From the NCBI GenBank assembly GCA_949285785.1, contig CASEAG010000031.1, positions 62,001 through 126,000 of the forward strand: DNA of 64,000 bases, read 5' to 3'. The translations under genes and the position numbers were made by a program. The notes under the pieces are model-generated. The model was not told the DNA's origin, ran no database searches, and saw only the letters and a program-made list of their open reading frames with translations. Positions 53,779 through 62,578 of the stretch are shown here, piece by piece. The DNA comes from an uncultured Spirochaetales bacterium (lineage in GTDB: Bacteria > Spirochaetota > Spirochaetia > Sphaerochaetales > Sphaerochaetaceae). Each line of letters begins with the position of its first letter. The first letter of the stretch is position 1.

Positions 53779-54582
53779 GTGGATTTGACTCTTGCTATCG
53801 GGCTCTTGAAGGACGTCGTCCAGATATTCATCCTGGCATGGGTGCTCTACAAGCTGTACCTTGCCATAAGGGAGACGAAGATCAGCCAGCTGATCCTGGT
53901 GCTGACGGTCTATGCCGTGGGCTACGGGATCTGCTACGTCCTGGGCTTCGATTTCCTGATGCTGATCTACAGGACGATAACACTGCCGTTCATCGCGTTC
54001 CTGTGCATCATATTCCACTCGGAGTTCCGCCGTGTGATATCGATGATGTTCAGCTCCAGGACCCGCTTCTTCCGCATGGGGCAGCAGACGACTGGCGAGC
54101 AGATAGACTCGATACTCAACGCCTGCGAGTCGCTCGTGTCCGTGAAGAGGGGTGCCCTGATCATCTTCCCCAGGCACATAGACATCAAGACCGTCATCGA
54201 TTCCGGCACCAAGCTGAACGCCGACCTGTCGAGTTCCCTGATCTGCACGGTATTCGACCACGACACCCCGCTTCATGACGGGGCCATGGTTGTGCAGGGC
54301 GGCAAGATCATCGCGGCGGGCTGCTATCTCCCCCTGTCGGCGCAGACGGGTATCAAGGCCAGCTTCGGCACGCGCCACCGCGCGGCGCTGGGACTCGCCG
54401 AGGACAGCGATGCCGTCATCATCATCGTCAGCGAGGAGAACGGTGCCATGAGTCTCGCCTACAACGCGAACATCTACTACGACCTGGACCGCGATTCCAT
54501 CAAGCGTACGATCCTGGCGCTGCTGAGCTACCATGACGTCACGCCGCAGGATGTGAAGGAGGAAGGCGATGAATCAAAATAA
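53779..54582 (+). CDS. cdaA: Diadenylate cyclase CdaA
   Basis: A 267-residue protein with three N-terminal membrane helices (residues ~8-75) and the DAC domain. Catalytic motifs are HDGAMVVQGGKIIAAGCYLP (DGA, ~165-168) and GTRHRAALGLAE (RHR). It makes c-di-AMP from two ATP, a messenger for potassium and cell-wall homeostasis. The start is GTG, 6 bases after glpK. The next gene, the YbbR-like regulator, overlaps by 14 bases, the usual cdaA-cdaR order. Confidence 0.95.
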   Translation: MDLTLAIGLLKDVVQIFILAWVLYKLYLAIRETKISQLILVLTVYAVGYGICYVLGFDFLMLIYRTITLPFIAFLCIIFHSEFRRVISMMFSSRTRFFRMGQQTTGEQIDSILNACESLVSVKRGALIIFPRHIDIKTVIDSGTKLNADLSSSLICTVFDHDTPLHDGAMVVQGGKIIAAGCYLPLSAQTGIKASFGTRHRAALGLAEDSDAVIIIVSEENGAMSLAYNANIYYDLDRDSIKRTILALLSYHDVTPQDVKEEGDESK

Positions 54583-54976
54583 CAAGGGCCTGTCGTCGTT
54601 CATCTCCACCTGGGTGCCCAGGGTCCTGTCCCTCTTCGTCGCCGTGCTCATCTTCGCCTGCGTGCGCTATTTCAATATGGGAAGCCGTGTGGTGACCATA
54701 CCGCTGTCCGTCTCGCTTCCCGATCCGGATGTGGTCGTCGCCGAGAGCCTCGTGCCCGAGTCGATAGACATCGTGATCTCCGGGGACGACAGCCTGATCT
54801 ATCTCGTGGATCCCGACTCCATCTCGGCAAGTGCGGACTTCTCGGACGTCGACGATGCAGGCATCAAGAGGAGGACGGTCGACCTCGTGTATCCCAAGGA
54901 CGTCTTCCAGGATACGGCACTCACCGTCAGGGCGGACCCTGATGTGGTGCGCATACTGTTCGCCGACGCCATATGA
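54569..54976 (+). CDS. YbbR-domain protein (CdaR-like), short
   Basis: A 135-residue protein with an N-terminal membrane helix (VPRVLSLFVAVLIFACVRYF) and a single extracytoplasmic YbbR repeat (SVSLPDPDVVVAESLVPESIDIVISG). CdaR of Bacillus has several repeats; this one is a minimal form. It probably binds and modulates CdaA across the membrane. GGAGGAAGG precedes the ATG, and the stop overlaps acpS (ATGA). Confidence 0.85.
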   Translation: MNQNNKGLSSFISTWVPRVLSLFVAVLIFACVRYFNMGSRVVTIPLSVSLPDPDVVVAESLVPESIDIVISGDDSLIYLVDPDSISASADFSDVDDAGIKRRTVDLVYPKDVFQDTALTVRADPDVVRILFADAI

Positions 54977-55338
54977 TCAGGGGGATAGGGGTGGACATCA
55001 CCCTCAACAGCAGACATGCGGATCTTCATGACGGCACGCTTCGCCATATCCTCAGCCCGGTGGAGCTTGAGGAGCTTGCCTCTCTCTCCGGCCAGGCACG
55101 CATCCAGTTCATCGCCTCGCGCTTCGCGGCCAAGGAGGCGCTGGTGAAGGCGCTTGGAACAGGATTCAGGGCTCTTGCGGCACGGCATGTGAGCGTCATG
55201 CATGACGATTCGGGCAGACCGTTCTTCGCATTCGATTCACAGGTCGCCGCCATCTTCGACGGCGTTAGCGTGCATCTGTCCATCTCGCATGAGAGGGACC
55301 ATTCGGTCGCGATGGTGGTGATAGATGGCCAGAAGTGA
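54973..55338 (+). CDS. acpS: Holo-[acyl-carrier-protein] synthase
   Basis: A 121-residue protein of normal length. The metal-binding Asp8 is in GIGVDITLNS and Glu55 in RFAAKEALVKALGTGF. It transfers 4'-phosphopantetheine from CoA to ACP. VHLSISHERDHSVAMVV at the end is the usual final strand pair. Overlaps on both sides place it in the cdaA-ybbR-acpS-truA run. Confidence 0.94.
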   Translation: MIRGIGVDITLNSRHADLHDGTLRHILSPVELEELASLSGQARIQFIASRFAAKEALVKALGTGFRALAARHVSVMHDDSGRPFFAFDSQVAAIFDGVSVHLSISHERDHSVAMVVIDGQK

Positions 55339-56182
55339 CTGGAAGAGGCCTCCTCTCGTCCCGCTTGCTGACGGGCTCAAGAGGATAAGTCTGACCATCG
55401 CGTACGACGGCAGCCGCTTCAACGGCTGGCAATGCCAGACCAACGGGGTTGGGGTCCAGGATGTGCTCAACGAGGCGCTTGGCGGGATATATGGCGTGAA
55501 GGTGTCGGTCCAGGGCTCGGGCAGGACCGACAGCGGAGTGCACGCACTCGGCCAGGTCTGCCATTACGACGTCCCGCTCGACGCCTCCTCGATAGGTGAC
55601 GACAGGGTGGCGATGGCGCTCAATGCACGCCTGCCCGATTCGATACGCGTCCTTTCCAGCCGGAGGGTGGACGGCTCGTTCCATGCCCGCTTCACCACGA
55701 TGGCGCGCGAGTACTGGTACTTCGTCAAGGCACGGGAGGATGCGCTCCCATTCGACTTCGACCACGTCGGGCTCTACAGGAGCCTGCCGCCCATCCGGCT
55801 GCTTGACGGCTATGCCAGAGTGCTGGAGGGTACCCACGACTTCACGACCTTCGCATGCGCCAGGGATGCAAGCGGCTCGATGACCAGGGACATCTATGAA
55901 TCCCGCTGGTGCGTGACTCAGGACATGTTCTCCCGTCCGATGTACCGCTACACGGTGGTCGGCAACGCCTTCCTGTACCACCAGGTGCGTTCGATGGTGG
56001 GCACGATGATGTGCTTTGCGCTGAAGGGGCGCGGCGTGGACGAGTTCAGGCACATCCTGGAGGCCCGGGACAGGAGCCTCGCGATGACGACCGCTCCATC
56101 GGCGGGTCTTTACCTTTCCCGCATAAGCTACGATAGTGATGAGTACAGCTGGTTCGAGGAGGGGCATGATGGAAAGAGATAG
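55325..56182 (+). CDS. truA: tRNA pseudouridine(38-40) synthase TruA
   Basis: A 285-residue protein. Motif I is IAYDGSRFNGWQCQ; the catalytic Asp (~66) is in GSGRTDSGVHALGQV; the C-domain has GNAFLYHQVRSMVGTMM. It isomerises uridines in the anticodon arm. The N-terminus has an extra ~20 residues before the usual start. Its first 14 bases lie in acpS and its last 17 in the following gene. Confidence 0.95.
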   Translation: MARSDWKRPPLVPLADGLKRISLTIAYDGSRFNGWQCQTNGVGVQDVLNEALGGIYGVKVSVQGSGRTDSGVHALGQVCHYDVPLDASSIGDDRVAMALNARLPDSIRVLSSRRVDGSFHARFTTMAREYWYFVKAREDALPFDFDHVGLYRSLPPIRLLDGYARVLEGTHDFTTFACARDASGSMTRDIYESRWCVTQDMFSRPMYRYTVVGNAFLYHQVRSMVGTMMCFALKGRGVDEFRHILEARDRSLAMTTAPSAGLYLSRISYDSDEYSWFEEGHDGKR

Positions 56183-56924
56183 TGCAGCGGAATACTTCTT
56201 TTCCCTTCTCGATGATGCCGCCAGCGTGATCCTCTCCGATCCGCTGAGACAGACGGTCCCCGTCTACTCGTACAGGATCGAGGACGAGGAGGAGGTCCGC
56301 ATCGACCCGTCCGTCAGCGCGATATTCACACAGCCGTCATCCAGGCAGGAGGAGCAGGGCGGCCCCAGGTCCGTCCAGTCCGGGGCGCTTGGAGTGCTCC
56401 AGCTGTCCGAAATGCTCATGGACTGCCATGAGTGCGAGGCCTGGCTGCAGCGCAACGGCAACACGGTCGCAGGGCAGGGGGCCTCGAAGCCCATCTTCCT
56501 GTTCGTGGTGGACAGGATCGCGCCCGACGGCTCCTTCTTCTCCATGCAGGAGATGGCCTTCTTCGACAAGTGGCTCAAGGGCCTTCACCTGGATGCCAGG
56601 AGGGAGTGCCATTACACTTCTGTGATAAAGTGCCCGACCTCGACCGACTTCATCTTCAAGGGCTGTGAGGACATACTGGCCAGACAGATCGAGGTGCTGG
56701 ACCCCCGCGTCGTCGTCATGCTTGGCAGTGCGGGCTGTTTCATCACCACGGGGGATGGCGACATCTTCAAGGCAAGGGGCAGGGTCCACACGTACCATGG
56801 CTGTCCGACCGTGTGCTCCTTCTCACCGACCCAGGTCCTTGCCGACTACGCCGCGCTGAGGCGCCCCGTCTGGGAGGACCTGAAGCTGGCGGCGAAGGTG
56901 GCCGGCACATTGGTCAGGATCTGA
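56166..56924 (+). CDS. Family 4 uracil-DNA glycosylase-like protein, altered active site
   Basis: A 252-residue protein, with GAGGAGG before the ATG at 56166. Four cysteines placed as in iron-sulfur UDGs are present: the CHEC pair at about residue 87, Cys in TSVIKCPTS and Cys in FKGCEDILARQI. RVVVMLGSAG fits the family core. The catalytic motif I (GEAPG...GxPFVG) is replaced by FVVDRIAPDGSFF, and the usual HP near the end by FSPTQVL. It may be a DNA-binding relative that does not cut uracil, or a different glycosylase. Confidence 0.7.
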   Translation: MMERDSAAEYFFSLLDDAASVILSDPLRQTVPVYSYRIEDEEEVRIDPSVSAIFTQPSSRQEEQGGPRSVQSGALGVLQLSEMLMDCHECEAWLQRNGNTVAGQGASKPIFLFVVDRIAPDGSFFSMQEMAFFDKWLKGLHLDARRECHYTSVIKCPTSTDFIFKGCEDILARQIEVLDPRVVVMLGSAGCFITTGDGDIFKARGRVHTYHGCPTVCSFSPTQVLADYAALRRPVWEDLKLAAKVAGTLVRI

Positions 56925-56925
56925 G

Positions 56926-58884
56926 ATGTTCGCGCGTGTCCTCATTGCAGTCCCCATTGACGAGGAGTTCACCTACCTGATCCCCGAGGACATGGACGTC
57001 GAGGTGGGGCGTCGTGTCATCGTGCCCTTCGGCAGCCGTTCGGTCACGGGCTATGTCGTCGCCCTCGAGGATGAGCATCCTGTAGACTTCCGCATACGCC
57101 CCATAACCCGCTTGGTGGACAGGAAGGAGCCTTCCTTCACGAACGAACTCATAGAGCTGGCGCACTTCGTCTCGCGCATGTACTTCTGCTCGCCCGGCCA
57201 GGCGCTGGGCGCGATGATCCCCTCCGGACGCAGAGAGACGGAGACCTCGCTGTTCGACAGCCAGACGAGCTTCACACCCATCGAGCATCTGAGCGCCCAG
57301 CAGGAGAGGGCGATCGGGACGATACTCTCCGCCAAGGGGATCTACTACCTATACGGCGTGACCGGAAGCGGCAAGAGCGAGGTCTTCCTCCGCGTCAGCG
57401 AGAGCGTGATCGCCGAGGGGCGGCAGGTCATCTACCTGGTGCCGGAGATAACGCTGACCCATCAGCTAAGCGCAGACGTGATGGCACGCTTCTCGGGCCG
57501 TGTGGCCATTCTGCATTCGGCCCTCACCCCGTCGCAGAGGCTCAAGGAATGGTACAGGATACTCCACCACGAGGTGGATCTGGTGATCGGTGCGCGCTCT
57601 GCGGTGTTCGCACCATGCGCCAGGCTTGGCCTGATCATAATGGACGAGGAGCACGAGAACAGCTACAAGAGCGGCTCGAGCCCGCGCTATCATGCCAGAC
57701 AGGTGGCCCAGAAGAGATGCGAGATGAACGGGGTGAGCTTCGTCATGGGTTCGGCGACCCCGTCGCTGGAGGCATGGGCGATGATGGAGCGCTCTCTGGT
57801 CACGCGCATAGACATGCCGCTTCGCGTCGCCGGAGGAAGCCGTCCGCAGATCGAGGTCGTCAGCATGCTCGGCATCGACCGGTGCATATCGCCACGTCTG
57901 GAGGACGAGATCCGCCGTACGCTCATCCAGAGGCGTGGCGTGATACTGTTCCTGAACCGGCGCGGCTATTCGTACTACTACCACTGCGACAACTGCGGCC
58001 ATGTCGTCGAGTGCCCGCACTGTTCGGTTGCTATGACCTACCACAGGGGAAGCGGACGTCTGCACTGCCACTACTGCGGCTACAGCCATGACCTGGTCGA
58101 CGAATGTCCCGAGTGCCATTCCACCAGTCTGTCCGTCGCGGGACACGGAACCGAGAAGGTCGAGGAGGAGGTTTCACGTCTCTTCCCGTCTGCGAGGGTC
58201 GCAAGACTGGATGCGGATGTGGCGTCGCAGGACCGTCAGACCGTCAGGGCGGTCATAGACGGATTCCGTGACGGGGAGATAGACATCCTGCTCGGCACCC
58301 AGATGGTCGCCAAGGGCCTGAACTTCCCGCGTCTGTCCCTGGTCGGCGTCATAAGCGCCGACAGCACGCTTTCCGTGCCCGACTTCCGTAGCGAGGAGCG
58401 GACATACGACCTGCTGGAGCAGGTTGCGGGACGTGCAGGCCGCTATGATTCCTCCGGCAGGGTGCTCATCCAGACCTACAGGGCGTCCAACAAGGCGATA
58501 GTGGCCGTCGAGAGGAACGATGCCAGAGGCTTCTACGCCCAGGAGCTGGAGGTCCGCCGCATGCTTTCGTATCCCCCGTTCTCCAGACTCGTCGTCATCA
58601 CGTTCCGTTCCAGGGACAAGGAGCAGGCGGAGGGCGGCGCCCGTACCCTTGCCGATGTCGTCGGCAGGATAGTCGCCTCCTCCCGGCTGGAGGACCATGT
58701 GTCCATCGTAGGCGTCTCGCCATGCATAATAGAGCGCAAGGCAGGCAGCTGGCGCTACCAGCTGCTTCTCTCCTCGCAGCGCATCCTGATGCTGGAGGAG
58801 GTGCTCAGGAAGGCGCTCTCGCTGTGCAGCTGGCCTTCATCCGTCCATGTGGAGATAGACGTCGATCCTCTCAACCTCATGTAG
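56926..58884 (+). CDS. priA: Primosomal protein N' (PriA helicase)
   Basis: A 652-residue protein. The N-terminal 3'-DNA-binding domain (~1-105) is followed by helicase motifs GVTGSGKSEV (~146), MDEEHENSYKSG and GSATPSLEAW. The zinc-binding insert has eight cysteines from CDNCGHVVECPHC to CPECH (~355-410), and motif VI is EQVAGRAGR. PriA restarts stalled replication forks. The gene starts 1 base after the UDG-like gene and ends about 45 bases before def. Confidence 0.96.
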   Translation: MFARVLIAVPIDEEFTYLIPEDMDVEVGRRVIVPFGSRSVTGYVVALEDEHPVDFRIRPITRLVDRKEPSFTNELIELAHFVSRMYFCSPGQALGAMIPSGRRETETSLFDSQTSFTPIEHLSAQQERAIGTILSAKGIYYLYGVTGSGKSEVFLRVSESVIAEGRQVIYLVPEITLTHQLSADVMARFSGRVAILHSALTPSQRLKEWYRILHHEVDLVIGARSAVFAPCARLGLIIMDEEHENSYKSGSSPRYHARQVAQKRCEMNGVSFVMGSATPSLEAWAMMERSLVTRIDMPLRVAGGSRPQIEVVSMLGIDRCISPRLEDEIRRTLIQRRGVILFLNRRGYSYYYHCDNCGHVVECPHCSVAMTYHRGSGRLHCHYCGYSHDLVDECPECHSTSLSVAGHGTEKVEEEVSRLFPSARVARLDADVASQDRQTVRAVIDGFRDGEIDILLGTQMVAKGLNFPRLSLVGVISADSTLSVPDFRSEERTYDLLEQVAGRAGRYDSSGRVLIQTYRASNKAIVAVERNDARGFYAQELEVRRMLSYPPFSRLVVITFRSRDKEQAEGGARTLADVVGRIVASSRLEDHVSIVGVSPCIIERKAGSWRYQLLLSSQRILMLEEVLRKALSLCSWPSSVHVEIDVDPLNLM

Positions 58885-58915
58885 CCGGGATGTGGATTTA
58901 CCCGCACCGACATGC

Positions 58916-58921
58916 TATATT
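58916..58921 (+). promoter_or_regulatory. Extended -10 element of def, probably leaderless
   Basis: TGCTATATT (TGN plus TATATT) ends 6 nt before the def ATG. There is no ribosome-binding site in the six bases between (TCCATC). Confidence 0.5.
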
Positions 58922-58927
58922 TCCATC

Positions 58928-59434
58928 ATGCTTGATATTTACAGATACGGTGACGAGGTTCTCAGGGAGCCCACAAAGGACGTGACGAAGTTCGACGATG
59001 CGCTGGCGATGCTTGTCGAGGCCATGTTCGACACCATGATCGAGGCCGACGGCGTCGGTCTTGCCGGGCCGCAGGTCGGCGTCGGCAGCCGACTGTTCGT
59101 CGTCGATACCAGAAGGGAGGGCGAACGGCTCGCCTTCATCAATCCCGACATCATTGAGACCAGCGACGACAGCGTCCCGTACGAGGAGGGCTGTCTGTCG
59201 ATCCCCGGCGTCTACCATGACGTCATGCGCCCCTCCCGGATCGTGATCAGGGCACAGGATGTGGAGGGAAGGCACTTCACGCTCGAGGCGGGCGGTCTGC
59301 TTGCCCGTGCAATACAGCATGAATACGACCATCTCCAGGGAAAGCTGTTCATCGACCGGCTGGACGATGCGGAGAGGGCCAAGGTCATCGCCCAGTACGA
59401 GAAGCGGTCCAAGGGCAGGAGAAGGCACAGGTGA
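58928..59434 (+). CDS. def: Peptide deformylase
   Basis: A 168-residue metallohydrolase. All three motifs are intact: GVGLAGPQVG (~residues 42-51), EEGCLSIPG (metal Cys, ~90) and QHEYDHLQGKLF (HExxH, ~131-135). It removes the formyl group from nascent proteins. Its stop overlaps the GTG start of fmt, which adds the formyl group to initiator tRNA. An upstream in-frame ATG at 58892 was rejected because the family starts at MLDIYRYGDEVLR. Confidence 0.96.
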   Translation: MLDIYRYGDEVLREPTKDVTKFDDALAMLVEAMFDTMIEADGVGLAGPQVGVGSRLFVVDTRREGERLAFINPDIIETSDDSVPYEEGCLSIPGVYHDVMRPSRIVIRAQDVEGRHFTLEAGGLLARAIQHEYDHLQGKLFIDRLDDAERAKVIAQYEKRSKGRRRHR

Positions 59435-60363
59435 GGATACTGTTCGCAGGAACCGATGAGATAGCGGTACCCACGCTGGAGGCGCTGGACAGGCACCGCC
59501 TGGTGTGTGCCGTCCTGACCACGCCGGATGCACCTGGCAAGCGGGGTCGTGCGCTTCTGCCAAGTCCCGTGAAGGTCAAGGCGATGGAGCTCGGCATCCC
59601 GGTCATCCAGCCGGACCATCTGGGTTCGAAGGCCCGGGAGGTCGTCTCGCGGCTTGCTCCCGACACCCTGCTGTCGTTCTGCTACGGCAGGATCTTCGGG
59701 CCGAAGTTCCTCGCGCTGTTCCAGCACAGGTTCAACATACACCCTTCGCTTCTGCCGAAATACAGGGGTTGCTCCCCGATTCAGAACACCATACTCAATC
59801 TCGACAGGAAGGGCGGCATCTCGATCCAGGACATCGCCGAGGCCGTGGACGAGGGTGACATCTACATAACGCAGTCGTTCGATCTCGACGGCAGTGAGAC
59901 CACCGAGGGCCTCTCGTCCAGAGTGTCGGTGATGGCTGCGGACCTGGCGGTCAGGCTGCTGTCCAGCCTCGATGTCTTCAGAAGCCGCCCACAGCCAGAG
60001 GTCGGTGCAAGCTACACCGCCATGGTGAGGAAGGAGGACGCGCTGCTCGACTTCCATCGCGACGCGATGAGCCTGCATGCCGCGGTCAGGGCGTACTCGG
60101 TCTGGCCAAAGGCCACCTGCATGCTGGACGGCCAGCCCCTCTATCTTCTAGGGGTCTGGGGCAACGCCTTCGACATCCCGCATGAGGAGTGCGCCGAGGA
60201 ACCCGGCACTGTGGCCGGATACGTCAAAGGACGGGGACTGAAGATCGCGACCGGCGATGGATATCTTTACGTGGACTGCCTGCAGCTTCCCACGAAGAAG
60301 GCCATGGACAGCGCTTCCTTCATAAACGGACGGCGTGACATCATCGGCAAGGTGCTGATGTAG
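59431..60363 (+). CDS. fmt: Methionyl-tRNA formyltransferase
   Basis: A 310-residue protein starting at GTG within the def stop. The N-terminal domain begins RILFAGTDEIAVPTLEAL; the active site has NIHPSLLPKYRGCSPIQNTI (Asn-His-Ser-Leu-Leu-Pro signature). The C-terminal OB-like domain (~residue 205 on) binds tRNA. It formylates Met-tRNAfMet. The def-fmt order is widely conserved. AGGAGAGCGGCG after its stop serves the next gene. Confidence 0.95.
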   Translation: MRILFAGTDEIAVPTLEALDRHRLVCAVLTTPDAPGKRGRALLPSPVKVKAMELGIPVIQPDHLGSKAREVVSRLAPDTLLSFCYGRIFGPKFLALFQHRFNIHPSLLPKYRGCSPIQNTILNLDRKGGISIQDIAEAVDEGDIYITQSFDLDGSETTEGLSSRVSVMAADLAVRLLSSLDVFRSRPQPEVGASYTAMVRKEDALLDFHRDAMSLHAAVRAYSVWPKATCMLDGQPLYLLGVWGNAFDIPHEECAEEPGTVAGYVKGRGLKIATGDGYLYVDCLQLPTKKAMDSASFINGRRDIIGKVLM

Positions 60364-60373
60364 GAGAGCGGCG

Positions 60374-62578
60374 ATGAAGCGGCTGACGTGTGTTCTCGTG
60401 CTTGTCATGAGCTGCCTGTGCCTCTTCGCATCACACAGGCCGGTCGTGGCCCTCGTGCTCTCAGGCGGCGGCGCCAGAGGTTTCGCACATATCCCGATAA
60501 TCGAGGAGCTTGAGAGGCGCGGCATCGTGCCTGACATGGTCATCGGCGCCAGCATGGGCGCCCTGGTGGGCGGCCTGTACGCATCCGGCTATACGAGCGA
60601 GGACATGTACGCGCTGGTCGAGGACACCGACTTCATGAGCATCGTGTTCAACCTCAGCCAGCCTGCCGAGAAGATCCTGGACAGGGCATACGACAGCATC
60701 GGGGACCCGAACTTCTCGATCGACTTCACCGAAGGCGGAATCGGAAGGGCCGATGCGCTGCTGGACGATTCAAGGATCAACCTCCTCCTGCACGAGGCGT
60801 TCTGCCGTGTGGAGGATGTCGACTCGTTCGACGATCTTGCCATCCCCTTCCGCTGCATAGGCACCGATTTCAGGACCGGGGAGGGCATAGTGTTCTCGTC
60901 AGGAGGTCTGTACGACGCGCTCAGGGCGTCCATGTCGATGCCGTTCGTCTTTCCCGTCGTACAGCTGGAGGACGGACGCTACGTGGTCGACGGAGGTGTG
61001 AACAACAACCTTCCCATCGATCTGGCACGCCAGATGGGTGCCGACATCGTCATCGCTGTGGACGTCAACGAGAGCATCAGGCAGGCCGCACAGGACGACG
61101 AGACCTTCGCGACCCTCTCCGGAGCACTGACACAGTACCTGATCCTGGTCGGACAGATAAGAAGCGTTGAGCAGTACGGCGATGCGGACTACGTCATCGT
61201 GCCGGACACCTCAGAGATCGGCGTCGTGGACTTCATGGACATAGACTCGATCCTCGAGTGCGGACGCTCGTATGTACACGACAACCAGGCGCTCTTCGAC
61301 GAGATGGAGGCGGCATTGGACGAGGCGGGGGCCGGGAACAGGTCACAGCCCAGGCCGTATTCGTCATTCCCGCTGTCCACGATCGGGGGCTTCAGGTTCG
61401 ACGGCGATCTTGAACGCTTCCAGGAGCATTTCGACGGGCTGTATGCTGGGCGGGACTATGATGAGGACCTGATACAGGAGCTTGACCGCCGCCTTGGCAT
61501 GGTACGCAGGATGATGAACAAGGCCACGGTCAACTACCGTCTGGATGATGGCGTCGTGCGTGTCTCCAGCAGGGACTACATCGAGCCGACACTGTCCCTG
61601 CAGCTTGGGCTCAGGGGCGGCATCCATTCATACACCGACTTCGGCGAGAAGGACTTCCACATCGCACTGGATCCTGACCTTTCCCTTTCCGTGGACGCCT
61701 GGTTCGATGACATCAGGCTGACCGGTGCACTCGAGATCGGCCAGATGAACACCCTGTCGCTGGACGGGCTGTTCCTCCTTTCGCCCAACTGGGGCGTCGA
61801 GACCTCGGTATCGGGGGCGTTCGGGGGGATGTCGGCGCTGTCGGACAGAGTATACGAGGACCGTTATCCGACACGTGACTGGAAGGCCTCGGGATCCCTT
61901 GGACTCGTGTACTTCAGCGGCATAAGCCACAGACTCGATCTGACATTCGCATACGACTTCCACTATCTGGGACTGATCCAGTCGAGCGCCCAGGTTCCGG
62001 CGGCTGTACGCGACATCTGGCCGGATAGGATCGTGCACCATCCGCACTTCACGCTGTCATACAGACTCGACGGTACGCATCTTGAAAGCGTTCAGGAGAC
62101 CGGTCTGTCGCTGCAGCTGGCCTTCAGCGCCGGATGGGATGGCGAGCCGACGTATTCCCTCCGGGGCGACTTCAGGTCGTCGATCCTCCTGTCCAGCTCG
62201 CACTCCGGGTTCCTTGACACGTCGCTGTCTCTGTTCAGCTCGCGTGGACCATACGAGCTGCTTTCCAGCTATGTGGTCGACACCTTCGGCCGGATCTCGC
62301 CGGACTTCATCTACCTCGACATCTCGTACAGACACTATTTCTTCCCACGCCAGAACGGCCTGTACATCTTCGCCGGCCTCTTCGGCGAGACGTTCAGCGA
62401 TGACGGCATATCGACCTCGGGCCGTGTGGACGACACCATGATCCCGTTCGCGACGCTCGACTCGTTCGAGGCCGGGCTGGTCGCGGGACTGGGCTTCCTC
62501 ACGGACTTCGGAGACATCTTCGCCCGTGTGCACGTCTCGTACACCGGACGTGTCTCGTTCACGTTCGAGGTGCAGTGA
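60374..62578 (+). CDS. Patatin-like phospholipase fused to an Omp85-type barrel
   Basis: A 734-residue protein with signal peptide MKRLTCVLVLVMSCLCLFA. The patatin domain (~25-310) has the oxyanion loop SGGGARGFAHI, nucleophile GASMG (~57-61) and DGG (~206). After a POTRA-like stretch (~335-395), the C-terminal ~330 residues are BamA-like strands ending VSFTFEVQ. This is the PlpD-type two-part lipase of the outer membrane (type Vd), in which the barrel exports or anchors the lipase. AGGAG lies 7 nt before the ATG. Confidence 0.9.
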   Translation: MKRLTCVLVLVMSCLCLFASHRPVVALVLSGGGARGFAHIPIIEELERRGIVPDMVIGASMGALVGGLYASGYTSEDMYALVEDTDFMSIVFNLSQPAEKILDRAYDSIGDPNFSIDFTEGGIGRADALLDDSRINLLLHEAFCRVEDVDSFDDLAIPFRCIGTDFRTGEGIVFSSGGLYDALRASMSMPFVFPVVQLEDGRYVVDGGVNNNLPIDLARQMGADIVIAVDVNESIRQAAQDDETFATLSGALTQYLILVGQIRSVEQYGDADYVIVPDTSEIGVVDFMDIDSILECGRSYVHDNQALFDEMEAALDEAGAGNRSQPRPYSSFPLSTIGGFRFDGDLERFQEHFDGLYAGRDYDEDLIQELDRRLGMVRRMMNKATVNYRLDDGVVRVSSRDYIEPTLSLQLGLRGGIHSYTDFGEKDFHIALDPDLSLSVDAWFDDIRLTGALEIGQMNTLSLDGLFLLSPNWGVETSVSGAFGGMSALSDRVYEDRYPTRDWKASGSLGLVYFSGISHRLDLTFAYDFHYLGLIQSSAQVPAAVRDIWPDRIVHHPHFTLSYRLDGTHLESVQETGLSLQLAFSAGWDGEPTYSLRGDFRSSILLSSSHSGFLDTSLSLFSSRGPYELLSSYVVDTFGRISPDFIYLDISYRHYFFPRQNGLYIFAGLFGETFSDDGISTSGRVDDTMIPFATLDSFEAGLVAGLGFLTDFGDIFARVHVSYTGRVSFTFEVQ

